From positions 1 to 64,000 of the forward strand of contig JALKBU010000119.1 of NCBI GenBank assembly GCA_023091735.1: a stretch of DNA of 64,000 bases, in the 5' to 3' direction. Below, piece by piece: positions 18,831-29,736 of this stretch (the first letter of the stretch is position 1; each line of letters opens with the position of its first letter). Made by a program: the position numbers and the translations under genes. The notes below the pieces were generated by a model. The model was not told the origin of the DNA. It made no database searches and was given only the letters and a program-made list of their open reading frames with translations. Origin of the DNA: Trichomonas tenax. Its lineage: Eukaryota; Parabasalia; Trichomonadida; Trichomonadidae.

Positions 18831-19255
18831 GTTGTTCTATGTCACTTTTTTGGAAATCTGTGCAGAGGACAAAAACTTTCGATATTTGGAATGACTACAG
18901 TGTATCTAATTCATCCCTACTGGAAATTCCTCCAAACTCCTTAAAATGAACAAAATGACAAAAAGCAAAGCTAAATACTTAATATATCACTGTTAAAGGT
19001 CCACCATTAGATAGGAAAACCAAATGCATAACCGAACAACAGAGTTCTGTCTGTTGAAATCGATCTCAATATTTTAATATTTTTCATATTGCTTTTTCAT
19101 AATTTCTTATTACGATATTTATACTATATTCCATCCATCTTTTTTTTTATTTATAAGAGTTCTTGTATTTGATTTCGTTGATAAAATTTCAAAAATGCAA
19201 AAATTTCTTATGAGATAATGAATAATAAGATAATGTTTATTAAACAAGTCAGGCT
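18831..19255. other. Intergenic region
   Basis: No gene supported. It lies beyond the 3' end of the GOST-like gene. Confidence 0.35.
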
Positions 19256-20731
19256 TTAAACGGCGAGCGTATCATCGTCATTTGGCTTTTGATCCATTGC
19301 ATATGGATTGCTGATTGGAGTGACGTCCTCATTGACTGTAGCAGGAGCTGAGATGTCAACACCAGCCTGGAAATCATTGGATGGTTGAACTTCGATTTCC
19401 TGATCGTCGTGTAAAGCATGTGTTGGTGTAACAACAATTCTTGGCATTGGAGGAAGTGGTGTTTCACTGTCCCACTTCTGGGTGGCATTGTTGAAGATTG
19501 TATCGAAATCGAGTCTCTCGATATCATCAATTGTGAATTCTTGTGGCTGCTGCACTTCGGCTTGTGCAAGAGAAGCATAACCACTATGTGCGCGTTCGAG
19601 ACGGAAGAGATAAATGCCTCCAATGACTAAAGCGAGGTTGATAAGATCGGATAATGTGTTGTAAATCCATTCCGGAATATCGAAGATGGAGAAGACAAGT
19701 TGCAACATAACGTTGAAACCCAAGTAGATGCAGAGGATGTAAGTGATGCATCTGTAAATTGTTAATTTCTTCTTGAGTGGTGTTGTTGTTGGATCGATAC
19801 CGCGCTCGGCGATGACGTACATATGAGCGTAGACCTGTATCAAGGACTGTCTTGTGCCCTTGAGAACGAGACGAATAATGAAGTACAAAGAAATGCCAAA
19901 TGCTACGATTAAAACGACGCTGATCCAGAACGATGTTGCATATCTGTAACCATAGATTGCTGCAATCATAAGGGCATCGAGAACGAGAATTTTGATGATA
20001 TCCCAATATGTGTAATTATCGTGAATTATTCCAAAGCCATTGGATGTTAAAACGAAGCACGAGATTGTAATGTACATGAACAAACAGCTGAAAACAATTG
20101 TTGCAATGGTAATTGAGCGTCCTGTATCGTTCTTGTTGAAGTGTGCGTAGTAACCGCAGTCTACGAGGATCATAAGAAGGGCCATGCTGAAGGCAACTGT
20201 GAAAACCTTGTGAAGAAGTGAAGATCCCTTGCAATTGAATGCCCAATTGATGAACCAGTAAATCAAGCATCCACCGAAGATGCAGGCCATGATTGGCTTA
20301 ATATAAAGGGATGGAATCAAATATGTTGATAATTTCGAATCTGGGTTTGAATAATAAAGGTCAGCATTCCAAACCGAACCGAGAGCTTTGCACGATCCGA
20401 TTGCTGTGTAATATCTTCCTGACTTATTGACTGTTAACTTGAAGTTTGCGGCTTCTTTCACAACTTCTTGTAATTGAGATACAGCGCACATCTTTTGGAA
20501 TGTGTCGCAGTTCATGTACGCGACCTCTGCAAACTTCTTGATTTCGTCACTTGTGCAGAGAGAAAAAACTAATGTGTTAGCATTTGTTACTTTTGTAAAG
20601 TTTCCAATCAATGTACCACCAGTCTGGAATCCCCACTTGAGGATAGAAGGCGCGAGGATTGTCTCTGGTGTTGATGCAGTGATACGTGCGCGATATCCTA
20701 AGATAAAAGAAAGCATTATAAAAAATGACAT
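19256..20731 (-). CDS. GOST-family seven-transmembrane protein (GPR107/108-like)
   Basis: A 491-residue protein from the ATG at 20731. A signal peptide (MSFFIMLSFILG...) precedes a luminal beta-rich domain of about 120 residues with several cysteines. Seven hydrophobic helices follow between about residues 143 and 400, including CLIYWFINWAF, the histidine/aspartate-containing MALLMILVDCGYYAHF and FVLTSNGFGIIHDNYTYWD. This GYGI-like segment and the topology match GOST proteins (GPR107, TMEM87, TMEM145), which act in Golgi-endosome trafficking. The cytosolic tail is acidic and disordered. Intact; the exact subfamily is uncertain. Confidence 0.75.
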   Translation of the reverse strand: MSFFIMLSFILGYRARITASTPETILAPSILKWGFQTGGTLIGNFTKVTNANTLVFSLCTSDEIKKFAEVAYMNCDTFQKMCAVSQLQEVVKEAANFKLTVNKSGRYYTAIGSCKALGSVWNADLYYSNPDSKLSTYLIPSLYIKPIMACIFGGCLIYWFINWAFNCKGSSLLHKVFTVAFSMALLMILVDCGYYAHFNKNDTGRSITIATIVFSCLFMYITISCFVLTSNGFGIIHDNYTYWDIIKILVLDALMIAAIYGYRYATSFWISVVLIVAFGISLYFIIRLVLKGTRQSLIQVYAHMYVIAERGIDPTTTPLKKKLTIYRCITYILCIYLGFNVMLQLVFSIFDIPEWIYNTLSDLINLALVIGGIYLFRLERAHSGYASLAQAEVQQPQEFTIDDIERLDFDTIFNNATQKWDSETPLPPMPRIVVTPTHALHDDQEIEVQPSNDFQAGVDISAPATVNEDVTPISNPYAMDQKPNDDDTLAV

Positions 20732-21210
20732 TCAAAATTTTTGATGACTCATTATCTGCGAGACTCCATATATCCCTTCTTTAAGGTATTGATTAACTGA
20801 AAACACCAAAAATGGGCCTTAAACCTAATATTTAAAGAAACCTTTCGAACTCTTGATCGATCTTTACATGTCAAAAATTATTCAAAAAATCAATTTTACA
20901 CGACAAATAATTGACAATCTGGTGAAATTTTCATTTTACATGCCAAAAAATCACTCCAATTTTATTGCTAACATATAAGTTTACATGGCATAATTCTCAA
21001 TGTTTACATGTTTAATTTTTAATTACATGTCATTAATATGATTTTACACGTCATTTTTGATTGATATTTACATGTCATACTAATATATTACATGTCATAG
21101 TTATAATTTTACATGTCAATATTAGTTTTACATGACACAATTCGAAAGAGCTTTGTTGGAGTGAATAGATATGCTATATATGCATTTTATGATAGAAAAC
21201 ACAAATAATA
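20732..21210. other. Intergenic region holding the ACATGTCA cluster
   Basis: No gene seen. The stretch is dominated by the motif cluster listed separately. It lies between the start of the GOST-like gene and the 3' end of the next minus-strand gene. Confidence 0.5.
20860..21136. repeat. Cluster of TTTACATGTCA-type motifs
   Basis: About ten variants of TTTACATGTCA (TTTACATGTCA, TTTACACGACA, TTTACATGCCA, TTTACATGGCA, TTACATGTCA, TTTACACGTCA, TTTACATGACA) are spaced roughly 20-35 bp apart. All read in the same orientation on the plus strand and are separated by unrelated A+T-rich sequence. The same motif appears singly or in inverted pairs near 1952-1995, 5116-5145, 10145-10175, 27320, 55328-55375, 55793, 55850 and 58658. 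The spacing argues for protein-binding sites or a degenerate minisatellite. Confidence 0.8.
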
Positions 21211-22203
21211 TTATATGATCATGAACAAGAATGTTGGATCAGTGAAATAAATGATAACATTCCCTAAAAGGAAGATGATGAAAGAGATGATGGAGTCAAT
21301 AAGATCGTTTCTGAGCAACTTACCGAAATCATCGCGAATATTTTCTTTAATCATTGAAGGAATGACAACTTCATCGTCATCACCGAATTTCTGGTTGCTC
21401 CATTTTGCACCCCATGAAATTTTCTTCCAATCAAAGTCTTCACGTCCGAATCCAAATCTTAATTCAAGAAAAATCGATGTCAATAAAGAAATTAAACTCC
21501 TAATTAACATATTTGTAGACTGGCTCATAAGATTTGATTCGAAAATAACTTTTTTGTCTGATAAACTCAAAATCATAATTGATAAAATGAGTGTAAAGAC
21601 TCCTAGCACAGGAATTCCTACTGGAGGAATGAATTTGAACAGGAAAACAACCCAAAAACCGAAGATCACAGATATTAAAGCTTGTGAAATCGAAGCACAT
21701 CCCGCTAGAACGGTAGAAACGATTTTAATTGCGATGATTATAATTGTAATGAGCTTTCTGACTGTTTCATAACCGACCTTTAAGAACCACACTCCAAGGC
21801 CGAGAATTAAAATTATAATTATCTCTGGATTTGGTGTTCTCGTTGATTTAAACGCCGGCTCCATTTTGCTTCCATCCCATGAAATGCAAGCCATTGGCTG
21901 TCTGATGAATAAATGAATAATTGACGTGATGCTAACCGAAAACGAGCATAAAAAGATGAATTCGATGAAAATCAATCTGGAACTGTCGTAGAAGTTTCTT
22001 AGTCTCTGTTGGACACCAAAGCCGTAAATTTTGAACAATATCGGGAAAATAATTAGAATTAAATAAACAACTGTTAAAACGCAATCGATTTGAAACATTC
22101 TATCGAACGCCAGCGAAATGGCTTGCACTAGTTTGTTGTTTTTCGCCAGACAGCAGTCGAATAAGTTGTCTGAAACTCCATTCATCAAAACAACATTCGT
22201 CAT
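21211..22203 (-). CDS. Multi-pass membrane protein of unknown function
   Basis: A 330-residue protein. The ATG at 22203 (MTNVVLMNG...) is preferred, since the upstream in-frame codon at 22227 is TTG. At least seven hydrophobic segments are visible, the last at the extreme C-terminus (FLLGNVIIYFTDPTFLFMII). A luminal or cytosolic loop near residues 95-125 contains RQPMACISWDGSKMEPAF, and a long polar loop precedes the final segment. No catalytic motif is recognised: the segment is weakly reminiscent of lipid-phosphatase loops, but the PAP2 signature is absent. Confidence 0.6.
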   Translation of the reverse strand: MTNVVLMNGVSDNLFDCCLAKNNKLVQAISLAFDRMFQIDCVLTVVYLILIIFPILFKIYGFGVQQRLRNFYDSSRLIFIEFIFLCSFSVSITSIIHLFIRQPMACISWDGSKMEPAFKSTRTPNPEIIIILILGLGVWFLKVGYETVRKLITIIIIAIKIVSTVLAGCASISQALISVIFGFWVVFLFKFIPPVGIPVLGVFTLILSIMILSLSDKKVIFESNLMSQSTNMLIRSLISLLTSIFLELRFGFGREDFDWKKISWGAKWSNQKFGDDDEVVIPSMIKENIRDDFGKLLRNDLIDSIISFIIFLLGNVIIYFTDPTFLFMII

Positions 22204-22825
22204 TTTTTTTGAAAGTTCAACTCTCAATTTAACAAAATCAGATCTTTTATTTTTGCTTCAAACTTATATAGATTAACCACAGCAAAAGGCCATATCACCA
22301 TGCAAATTAGAACTCTCAACAATACAGTTAAGATATCATTTTAAGATGAATCATTTCTCACAATATGCTGAAATTTCAGTTTTGAGATAATTCAACTTAT
22401 ATATCATTCAATACAGTTCTAGTCATAATACATTATTCTATTCATTATCAATTGATACATACTATAAGAACATTAGTCATTCATCATTTATGAGCATTTA
22501 AAATTGATATTTCTTTTAAAGGATTTTTTTAGATTCTTTTTAACAGAGAATCAACTCAGATTCACATTGCAAACAATATATTTTATTTATGTATTCAAAA
22601 ATACATTTAGCTGATTTCAAAATAATAACACCTCGATTCTGATATCCTTTTGACTCGAAAGAGTAATTTGATTTTTCGATTTGAAGAAAAGATTTCCATT
22701 AATTTATTTTTTAATAAATAACTTCACAACAAATAACCATGCATATCGTGTGCATTGGTGTTCTGATCATTATTCAATTGATGATTCGAAAATATTCGAT
22801 TTTGTTTCGGTCGTTGATGAAAAAT
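22204..22825. other. Intergenic region
   Basis: No gene supported. The region is A+T-rich up to the 3' end of the first discoidin-like gene. Confidence 0.35.
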
Positions 22826-23470
22826 TTATATTTCATAGTTCATATGAAAATTTAGGTTCACAACAACATTTCCGCTTTTGGAGATATGCCCAATGATGCT
22901 CACATCTTCATCATCATCGTGATAAGATACAAAGCCGTCATCTGAGTATCCATCACTTATTGCTTCACCAAATAATTCGAGCTTGTTTAGGGCGATGCAA
23001 GGATGTTCTCCTGGACATGGTTCGTTCTGTATGATCCTCACGTACTTGGTTATATATTCCTTATCGAGTTTATAAGATTTCTCTGTGCAGCGTCTCATTT
23101 CATTGTCTTTATCAACTCTGTGAATTTCAGTCCATGTTTTATTACCATCAGAAATCTGAAGAGACCAACTGTACAAACAGCAATAGAAGCAGCCATAGTC
23201 ATCTTCGCAGCAGCATCTTTCATAGCAACAACCACATCTCACGAAAGATCCATTAATTTTAATCTTGCGATCTTTCAAATAAAAAGAAATCCATGGATGC
23301 ACATCATATGACCATGCGCAGTTTGAGCACCAATCATATTTCTTATCCCATGGATATATTGTGTATTCTGGTATAGATAATTGCATTGATCCATTAATAT
23401 CCTGTTTAGACGATCCACTAGCATCTACAACAACGATGCTATCATTGTAGTGTTTAGAAAAGATTCCTTT
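22826..23470 (-). pseudogene. Cysteine-rich discoidin-like protein, copy G1, damaged 5' end
   Basis: The conserved family frame is open from 23470 to 22826 but begins immediately after a TAA, and the signal peptide and usual ATG are absent; the first in-frame ATG (23386) lies inside the domain. Conserved parts are ASGSSKQDINGS, the YPWDKKYDWCSNC motif, the cysteine cluster CGCCYERCCCEDDYGCFYCC, the discoidin-like YSWSLQISDGNKTW and the acidic tail before SIIGHISKSG. Closest to the gene at 32290, with which it shares the DYGCF pattern. It may still be expressed from the internal ATG as a non-secreted protein, but decay is more likely. Confidence 0.7.
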
Positions 23471-23548
23471 TTAATGTGAACATTTACTGAAAGTTAAAAA
23501 AATCAAAAAGATATAAAAAGTGACAACTATTCATAAAAAGTGCCAAAA

Positions 23549-24199
23549 ATGTTTTTGTTTTCGATTTTTGCTCAGTGTGAAGAGAAAAGAGGAATCTTTG
23601 CGAAGTATTATCACCAGAAAATCATTGCAATCGATGTCAGTGGGTCCTCAAAAGCAGATATCAATGGCACATTGCAATATACAAAACCCGAATATGCTGT
23701 TTATCCATGGAATAAAGACTACGATTGGTGTTCCCTTTGTGGTAGAGACTATAAAAGCAAGCCATTTATTACATTTTCAGCAAATCAAAGAACATTCAAA
23801 ATTAATGGTTATATGGTACGTAGCGGTTGTTGCTATGGACGCTGCTGCTGTGATGACGGCTACTATTACTGTATGGAGTGCTGCTTGTACAGTTGGTCAC
23901 TTCAGATCTCTGATGATAATAAAACGTGGACTGACATTCATAAGATTGAAAAAGACAACGAAATGAGGCGCTGCAAGGAGAAATCTTATAACTTTGACAA
24001 AGAGTATTTAGCAAAGTTCATTAGACTCATCCAGAACCAGCCATGCCCAGGAGATCCACCATGCATCGCTTTAAACAAAATCGAAATTTATGGAGATTTT
24101 GATAGTGCTGTTGATGAAGAACTATCTTCATTCCGCGATGAAGATGATGATGTTAGTATTATTGGACATATCTCTAAGAGTGGTAATGCCTATGCGTAA
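23549..24199 (+). CDS. Secreted cysteine-rich discoidin-like protein, copy G2
   Basis: A 216-residue protein; the ATG at 23549 is chosen over an upstream GTG. A short hydrophobic signal-like N-terminus (MFLFSIFAQC) precedes a domain resembling F5/8-type C (discoidin, galactose-binding-like). Visible are IAIDVSGSSKADINGT, YPWNKDYDWCSLCG, a cluster of eight cysteines (CCYGRCCCDD...CMECC), the hallmark WSLQISDDNKTWTDIH and the terminal IRLIQNQPCPGDPPCIALNK with IEIYG. The tail is acidic (DEDDD) and ends SIIGHISKSG. Role is unknown; discoidin folds often bind glycans. Head-to-head with copy G1. Confidence 0.75.
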   Translation: MFLFSIFAQCEEKRGIFAKYYHQKIIAIDVSGSSKADINGTLQYTKPEYAVYPWNKDYDWCSLCGRDYKSKPFITFSANQRTFKINGYMVRSGCCYGRCCCDDGYYYCMECCLYSWSLQISDDNKTWTDIHKIEKDNEMRRCKEKSYNFDKEYLAKFIRLIQNQPCPGDPPCIALNKIEIYGDFDSAVDEELSSFRDEDDDVSIIGHISKSGNAYA

Positions 24200-25332
24200 T
24201 AAAAATATGTTTTAGTGATATAATTAATTTTTTTTATTGGTGAAGATGATTTAAAAAATTGCGCTTGATGGCGTTGTGGAAGATTAGTACGTTTGATAAT
24301 ATAAACAGGAGGATCAGCATCATTTTCTTGCACTCCGTTGTAACCATAGGGCAGGAGACATGGAGAAACAAGATTATAGACTGGCATTTCATTTCTGAAT
24401 AATAAGTAAATGGGTTTTCTCTTGGCATGACTAGCAGATCTATCTTTAAAGTCATTTGGACTCAATACTCTGTAAGGGATATTCTTTTCGTACTTGCTAA
24501 ACGTTGAATTTAATGTTGAATTTTTTTTTGGAATTGGTATGGGATTTCGTGGGTGGCCTTTTGGTCTTACTTTATGAATATCAAACCGTCACCTTAGCTC
24601 TCAATCACCAAAAGTTCGTATTTCCGCAAACCCTCTGAGATTTAGCATCACCATGGCCTATGAAGTATCTTTGCAAAATATGGAGCTCCAGTTTTGAGGT
24701 TTCTGACGCCCTCCCTTCTTATTTGTCAGATTAAAATTGATGCTGTTAATCATTACAAGATCATATGCAATCACAGAGTCACTAAATTCAAACTTTTATT
24801 TCTTCACATTTTGACATTTTCAGATTTTCAAGGTTGAAGAGGAACTATTGTGGGCGGAAGATGGCCAGGACCAGCTATGCACCTACCTTCAGTTTCAGGT
24901 GGTATTATTTTATCTTCTTCTGACAATGGTTCTTCAAACAGTTCTAAATACCGAGGAAATGTTTCGATTTCACGATGGTTTTTAAATAGCAGTCTCGGAG
25001 ATGGAGTAGAACCTTTGAGATATTGCCCACAATGATAAAATCCAGCATTTTTGAAAAGGTTTTAGGGAGTCCCACAAAGATTTTTCGTGGATGAGCTATC
25101 ATTAAATTCTTTATTAAGGATTTAGGCGATGGAGGTGGAGGCTTAAAACAATGCGTGCTTTAGATTGGTTGGAAGAATTTTGAATTTTATAAACCTGATG
25201 TGTTTGTTGAGGCTTTAACAGCGAGTATATGTCGTCAAGAGAGGATCTTATAGATTTGAGCTCTTCAAGGATCTCTTCTTCGGTTGTTGAAAGAGATAAA
25301 GCAAAAAACAAAAACATAAAAAAATTTGGCAT
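24190..25332 (-). pseudogene. Decayed secreted proline-rich protein gene
   Basis: An ATG at 25332 opens a frame with a clear signal peptide (MPNFFMFLFFALSLS) and a short coiled coil (EEEILEELKSIRSSLDDIYS), ending at 25114. Open, similarly composed segments continue on the same strand in other frames: a proline/leucine part at about 24833-25032 (LLFKNHREIETFPRYLELFEE, Pro-rich end) and about 24190-24588 (IPIPKKNSTLNSTF...LPYGYNGVQENDADPP). These look like one gene broken by several frameshifts; two adjacent relics are possible. The context CAAAAATGCCAAA at its start echoes the discoidin-like gene promoters. Confidence 0.45.
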
Positions 25333-26079
25333 TTTTGGTTAAAAGATTTCAAAAAATCTATCAATATAATATTTGCAATATTTTATTTTTCAATATTGAA
25401 ATCTGTTTAATTGAATTCAACAAATCATATTAAGGTTATAAAATAATCGTTTGAATTTTACAAATTGTAGTTCCTCAAAAAGATCATTATCACTGTAATA
25501 AGAGTCATTTAAATCAAGATTTTAAGCATTGTTATCACAATTGTTTTCGTTGACCTTTAGCAATATCCATTTAGAACATGAACATAGACTATATTTAGAT
25601 AAAGAAATTTATTTTCATTGTTTAAAATATATGTTGTCGATCATGTTTTTCAACTTTCTTGATTTCATAGGAAAACACCTGATAATTTTATTCGAATGCA
25701 ATATACTACATTAACAGATTATTGTTGCATTAGCAATTTTAACTCAAAAATGAATTTTCATTCAATGTTCTCTGTTATGCACCGTTGGAACATGGAATGA
25801 GAGCATTATAAAATTGGAGCTTATTTCCCAATGATTCATTTTGATGGAACTGTAGACAGAAGAAAATGATGAATTCCAAGAAAATTCGAAGTTGAAACTT
25901 AATTTGCATCATTGCAAAAATTAATCTCATTTCAAGCTATATTTGTTAAAACTTTTATTTATGTCTATATCGAAGTTTGCTATACTGTGTATCAATATTA
26001 TTTGTTTTTATAAGCCTAAGAAATAAACTCCTTTTTAAAGATAAATTCGATGTATATTGAAACCAATTCAAAATGTAAT
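25333..26079. other. Intergenic region
   Basis: No gene supported; A+T-rich with short random frames only. Confidence 0.35.
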
Positions 26080-27303
26080 TTATTCGATCATCAAAAATAC
26101 AAAAACGAGTAATCTGTTGAATTTAAATGGGCAGCGATATGCAAGAGATTTGCATTTCATGAATGATTGATCGCTGAATAGATATGTACGTGATTTATTT
26201 GGACATTCGCCATTTCGATCAACAATATTACAGTCCAAAAAGTTTGTTCCTGTATAGGACGGAGAAACATGCACTGACATAGAAGGGCCATTAGTGCTTG
26301 TTCCAGAAATTACATTCACTCCGCAATAAAACAAATTGCGGACATTTGTATCCATAAAAGCATTGGTTTGTATCTGTTTGAATGAGGCCGGAAGAGTCAC
26401 ATTTTCGAGAGCAGTATAACTGAATGCATAAACACCGATTGTAGTGATTGTTGGAGGTAATATTAAAGTCCGAAATTTGCTGCATTGATAGAAGTTAGCA
26501 TCAGGTAAGGATGTAGCTAAAGCACAACTCAGATCAAGATATTCTAAGTTAAGGCATCGACGAATAGTATATCTGCCAAAAACACGAATCGGAAGCTCAA
26601 GCGTAAAATTGACAAATGATGCACCGCTAAATGACCTTGCGCTGTGAAATTCAACTACAGTTGGAAGAATGTCTAAGAATGAGTTCGATGGATATCCATA
26701 TAATTTCTTAAAGTCAGAGCTATACAAAGCTTTATTTTGAACAAGAAAATTAGGACTTTCAGAGAAAAACTCTTCAAGTTCTGTACAACATATAAATGCA
26801 CCTTCTTGAATGACTGTTGTTGCCTTAGGAATGGTAATATTGCGCGACGCTGCGGTGAAGAACATATGATAAAAGATTGTAGTTAAAGTTTTTGGAAGCA
26901 AAATATGTTCGACTGCGCTAAATTGAAAATGATAAGCGCCCTGAATCACAATGTTTTCATTGCTAAAGTTAAAGAATATGACCTGAGAATATGAGAAACA
27001 ATAACTTTCTACTAATCTTAAGGACGCTGGACAATCAAATTTGGTGAAAATTGTTCTTTCAAATGCATATTGTTTCAGTGTTGTAATTGTATCCGGGAGA
27101 GAAAGAGAAGATATTTTGCATTTAGAGAATGCATATGCACCGATACAAACGACATCTTTACCTTCGATTTGTTGAGGAATTGTGAGTTCTCCATCATATG
27201 AAACGGAAATCGACGCAACTTTTCCATCTCCAATCTGTATCCCTCCAGGTGAAAAATACGTATATGCGACATCGGTTTCTGCTTCAGTGTAAAGCAGAAA
27301 TCG
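26080..27303 (-). pseudogene. Divergent BspA-like LRR protein without a start codon
   Basis: A frame of 407 residues is open from 27303 to 26080, but it begins after a TAA (27304-27306) and contains no ATG until deep inside. The product has irregular LRR_5-type repeats (IPQQIEGKDVVCIGAYAFSK, LPDTITTLKQYAF, LPPTITTIGVYAFSYTALEN, LPASFKQIQTNAFMDTN) and a cysteine-containing, BspA-style C-terminal region. A hydrophobic C-terminal stretch (FNRLLVFVFLMIE) may be a degenerate anchor. Either the first exon or signal segment has been lost, or an unusual start is used; loss is more likely. Confidence 0.65.
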
Positions 27304-27575
27304 TTAAAATATTAAATTTTGACATGTAAACTAAATCTTAAAATATTGAAAGCTCAGATTTGTCATTTTTTATCCTTTTCTGGTTTAATTTATTTATGAG
27401 ATTGCGAAAAGATTAACTACATAAAATTGCATTCAAATAATCGATTATTTTTACGTATGCATTTTGATCATTTTGAAATTGGATAAATCAATATCATTCC
27501 ATTTATTGAAATGTTGGAAAACGTCACCAGCTTTAATACTGATATTAATGTTTTAAGATTAAAGCATTTTGAAAG

Positions 27576-28850
27576 TTAGAATTCATCATTATCAAGATAA
27601 CTTTCAATCAAGGATTTCATTTCATAACATTTTGATTCTTTCATCATTTTACGAGTGACAAATGCTTTGTTATCAAGAAGCAGTTTAGCAATTTCGATGT
27701 TATTGTTTTCTATAGCAATAGATAGCGGAGTTTTCATATCATTTGATTCAACATCAATCATTGCTTTCTTGCTAATGAGGAGTTCTACAATATCATAGTT
27801 GTTCGAAGATACGGCAAAATGCAATGGTGTCATTCCACCTGTGCATTTCTTATTAAACTCGCATTTTCCATCTTCCGTAAGGATTTTAACGCATCTGTAA
27901 TTCCCTGCAATGCATGCATTGTGTATCGGTTGGAATCCAATGGAATTTGATTCATTGACATCCTCTCCATTTTGAAGTAAAAACAATGTTAAATCATCTC
28001 TTGAATTTGATACGAATGTTAAAGGAGTGAACTCATTAGGAGTTAAATCTATCTTATGAAGCTTTAGAAGATAAAGAAATGCATCAGTATTGAACTTTTC
28101 TTGAATCATAAAGAAATTAAAAGTTGGAATTTCATAATTTTCACAAAGCCAGTTCAAAATCACATTATTATGTGATTCAATAGCAACACTGAAGCACTGT
28201 GATAGATCACAGCCGCTTTGTTGCGCTAATCTTACAATTTCATAATTTCCTCCATAAACTGCTTTTTGGCCTGTATCTGCAGTGAAATTCGGATTATTCA
28301 CCAAAATATATCTGAAAATTTTCGTAGATCCGTAAATTGCTGCAAGATCAATCATTGAAATAATTTTTCCTCGAAAATTGTATTGTGTTGAATAGTCAAA
28401 ATCATTTTTTGTAGAAATGTCAACAAATTTGTCTAAATCATCGCTTCTTATGTAATATGGGATTGTCGACTTTTCGAATTCTCCCTCAATTAATTCCATT
28501 TCCATCGAAGAATACATTGGTATTCTTGGTCTCTTTCCTGTAATGATTTTGCTTTTAATCAAATATTCTGAAAATCTTCCTGTTTTGACTTTAATTCGTT
28601 CCGAATTCGGTAATTTTGAGAGAATTTTGACCAATAACTTCCATGAAAACGGTCTAATATCAGAAATATGGCAAACTAATGCAAAAATGTATTCATAATC
28701 ATTGTAGAAATATTTGTTGATATAATTTATTGACTCAATGACGCTATCATTTGAGATGTTACATAACATGTTCTCAGCTGTATGAAATCTTTTGATTAAT
28801 TCATCATATTTGTCAAATAGAGAATCATCAAAAACAATTTCATCCAACAT
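27576..28850 (-). CDS. DUF3447-type ankyrin repeat protein
   Basis: A 424-residue protein from the ATG at 28850. The N-terminal helical half (about residues 1-150) has the layout of large trichomonad ankyrin families. Repeats follow: MIDLAAIYGSTKIFRYIL, GGNYEIVRLAQQSG, and then canonical ANK repeats FQPIHNACIAGNYRCVKIL, MTPLHFAVSSNNYDIVELLI and KTPLSIAIENNNIEIAKLLL near the C-terminus. Such proteins are highly expanded in trichomonads and probably bind proteins; the specific function is unknown. The gene is intact, unlike its LRR and beta-helix neighbours. Confidence 0.85.
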   Translation of the reverse strand: MLDEIVFDDSLFDKYDELIKRFHTAENMLCNISNDSVIESINYINKYFYNDYEYIFALVCHISDIRPFSWKLLVKILSKLPNSERIKVKTGRFSEYLIKSKIITGKRPRIPMYSSMEMELIEGEFEKSTIPYYIRSDDLDKFVDISTKNDFDYSTQYNFRGKIISMIDLAAIYGSTKIFRYILVNNPNFTADTGQKAVYGGNYEIVRLAQQSGCDLSQCFSVAIESHNNVILNWLCENYEIPTFNFFMIQEKFNTDAFLYLLKLHKIDLTPNEFTPLTFVSNSRDDLTLFLLQNGEDVNESNSIGFQPIHNACIAGNYRCVKILTEDGKCEFNKKCTGGMTPLHFAVSSNNYDIVELLISKKAMIDVESNDMKTPLSIAIENNNIEIAKLLLDNKAFVTRKMMKESKCYEMKSLIESYLDNDEF

Positions 28851-29736
28851 TTAAAATAATGACAAATTTTCATTAGAAAATTTCTTTCTATATAAATTCG
28901 AATCCATCCACCAAAGTAATTCTAATCAATTTCATGAAATTCAATTCCAAATTCATTATTTTTCATATCAGGCCATCACTGATATAAATACATAGTACAT
29001 TGAAGCCAAATTATCCAATGTTAGGCTATTTGATTCAGATATAACCTATTTATTTACATTATCAAATCCAAAGTCCCATTTACTTTAATCAATACATGTT
29101 ATCAGATAGATACAAGATTTTCTTATTTGATATCGACTGACGCATGAAGTTATTGAAGAATGATAGAATTTTGAAAATTCGCTTTTGAATTGGAACTTAT
29201 TTCAATTGAAAATGCTTAACATTCACCAGAAAATCTAGTGCAAATAGCCATCATCTCATTTATTGATCTCTCGATTCTTCATGAAATTCAATTCCTTCAA
29301 TTGATTAGATAAAACATTAACTACATTTCATTCGACATCACCATAGTCATGATTTTGGATCAGGAATGTTTTCAGTCTAAAACAAGCATTATTGATTTTT
29401 GCGATTTTCAAATTATCATAATATTCCATTTTAAATCGTTTAAATAGATAAAGAACAAGTTTACAAGATGATGTGCGCACAAATAAAGCTACAAAATGTC
29501 AGTGAAACCGAACAATTCAATGTTTTATAAAAATTTTATTAAAATAATTTTGCCAAATATATTTACATCATTCTTTTTGTTTTTATCGAAATTCAATTTT
29601 TCAATGAGATTTTGAAAAAATCGATTAGGTTCTAAATTTTTAGTGAAAATATCATCAAAAACAATGCGTGTTATAAAAACCGTAACTTTATTTTTTTGAC
29701 TTTATTCATTTATTTTTTTCTTTGTATACTTCAAAA
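28851..29736. other. Intergenic region
   Basis: No gene or repeat supported. Confidence 0.4.

Noticed and set aside
21211..22203. PAP2-type lipid phosphatase
   Set aside because: The RQP-containing loop is suggestive, but the PSGH and second SR...H...D motifs are absent.
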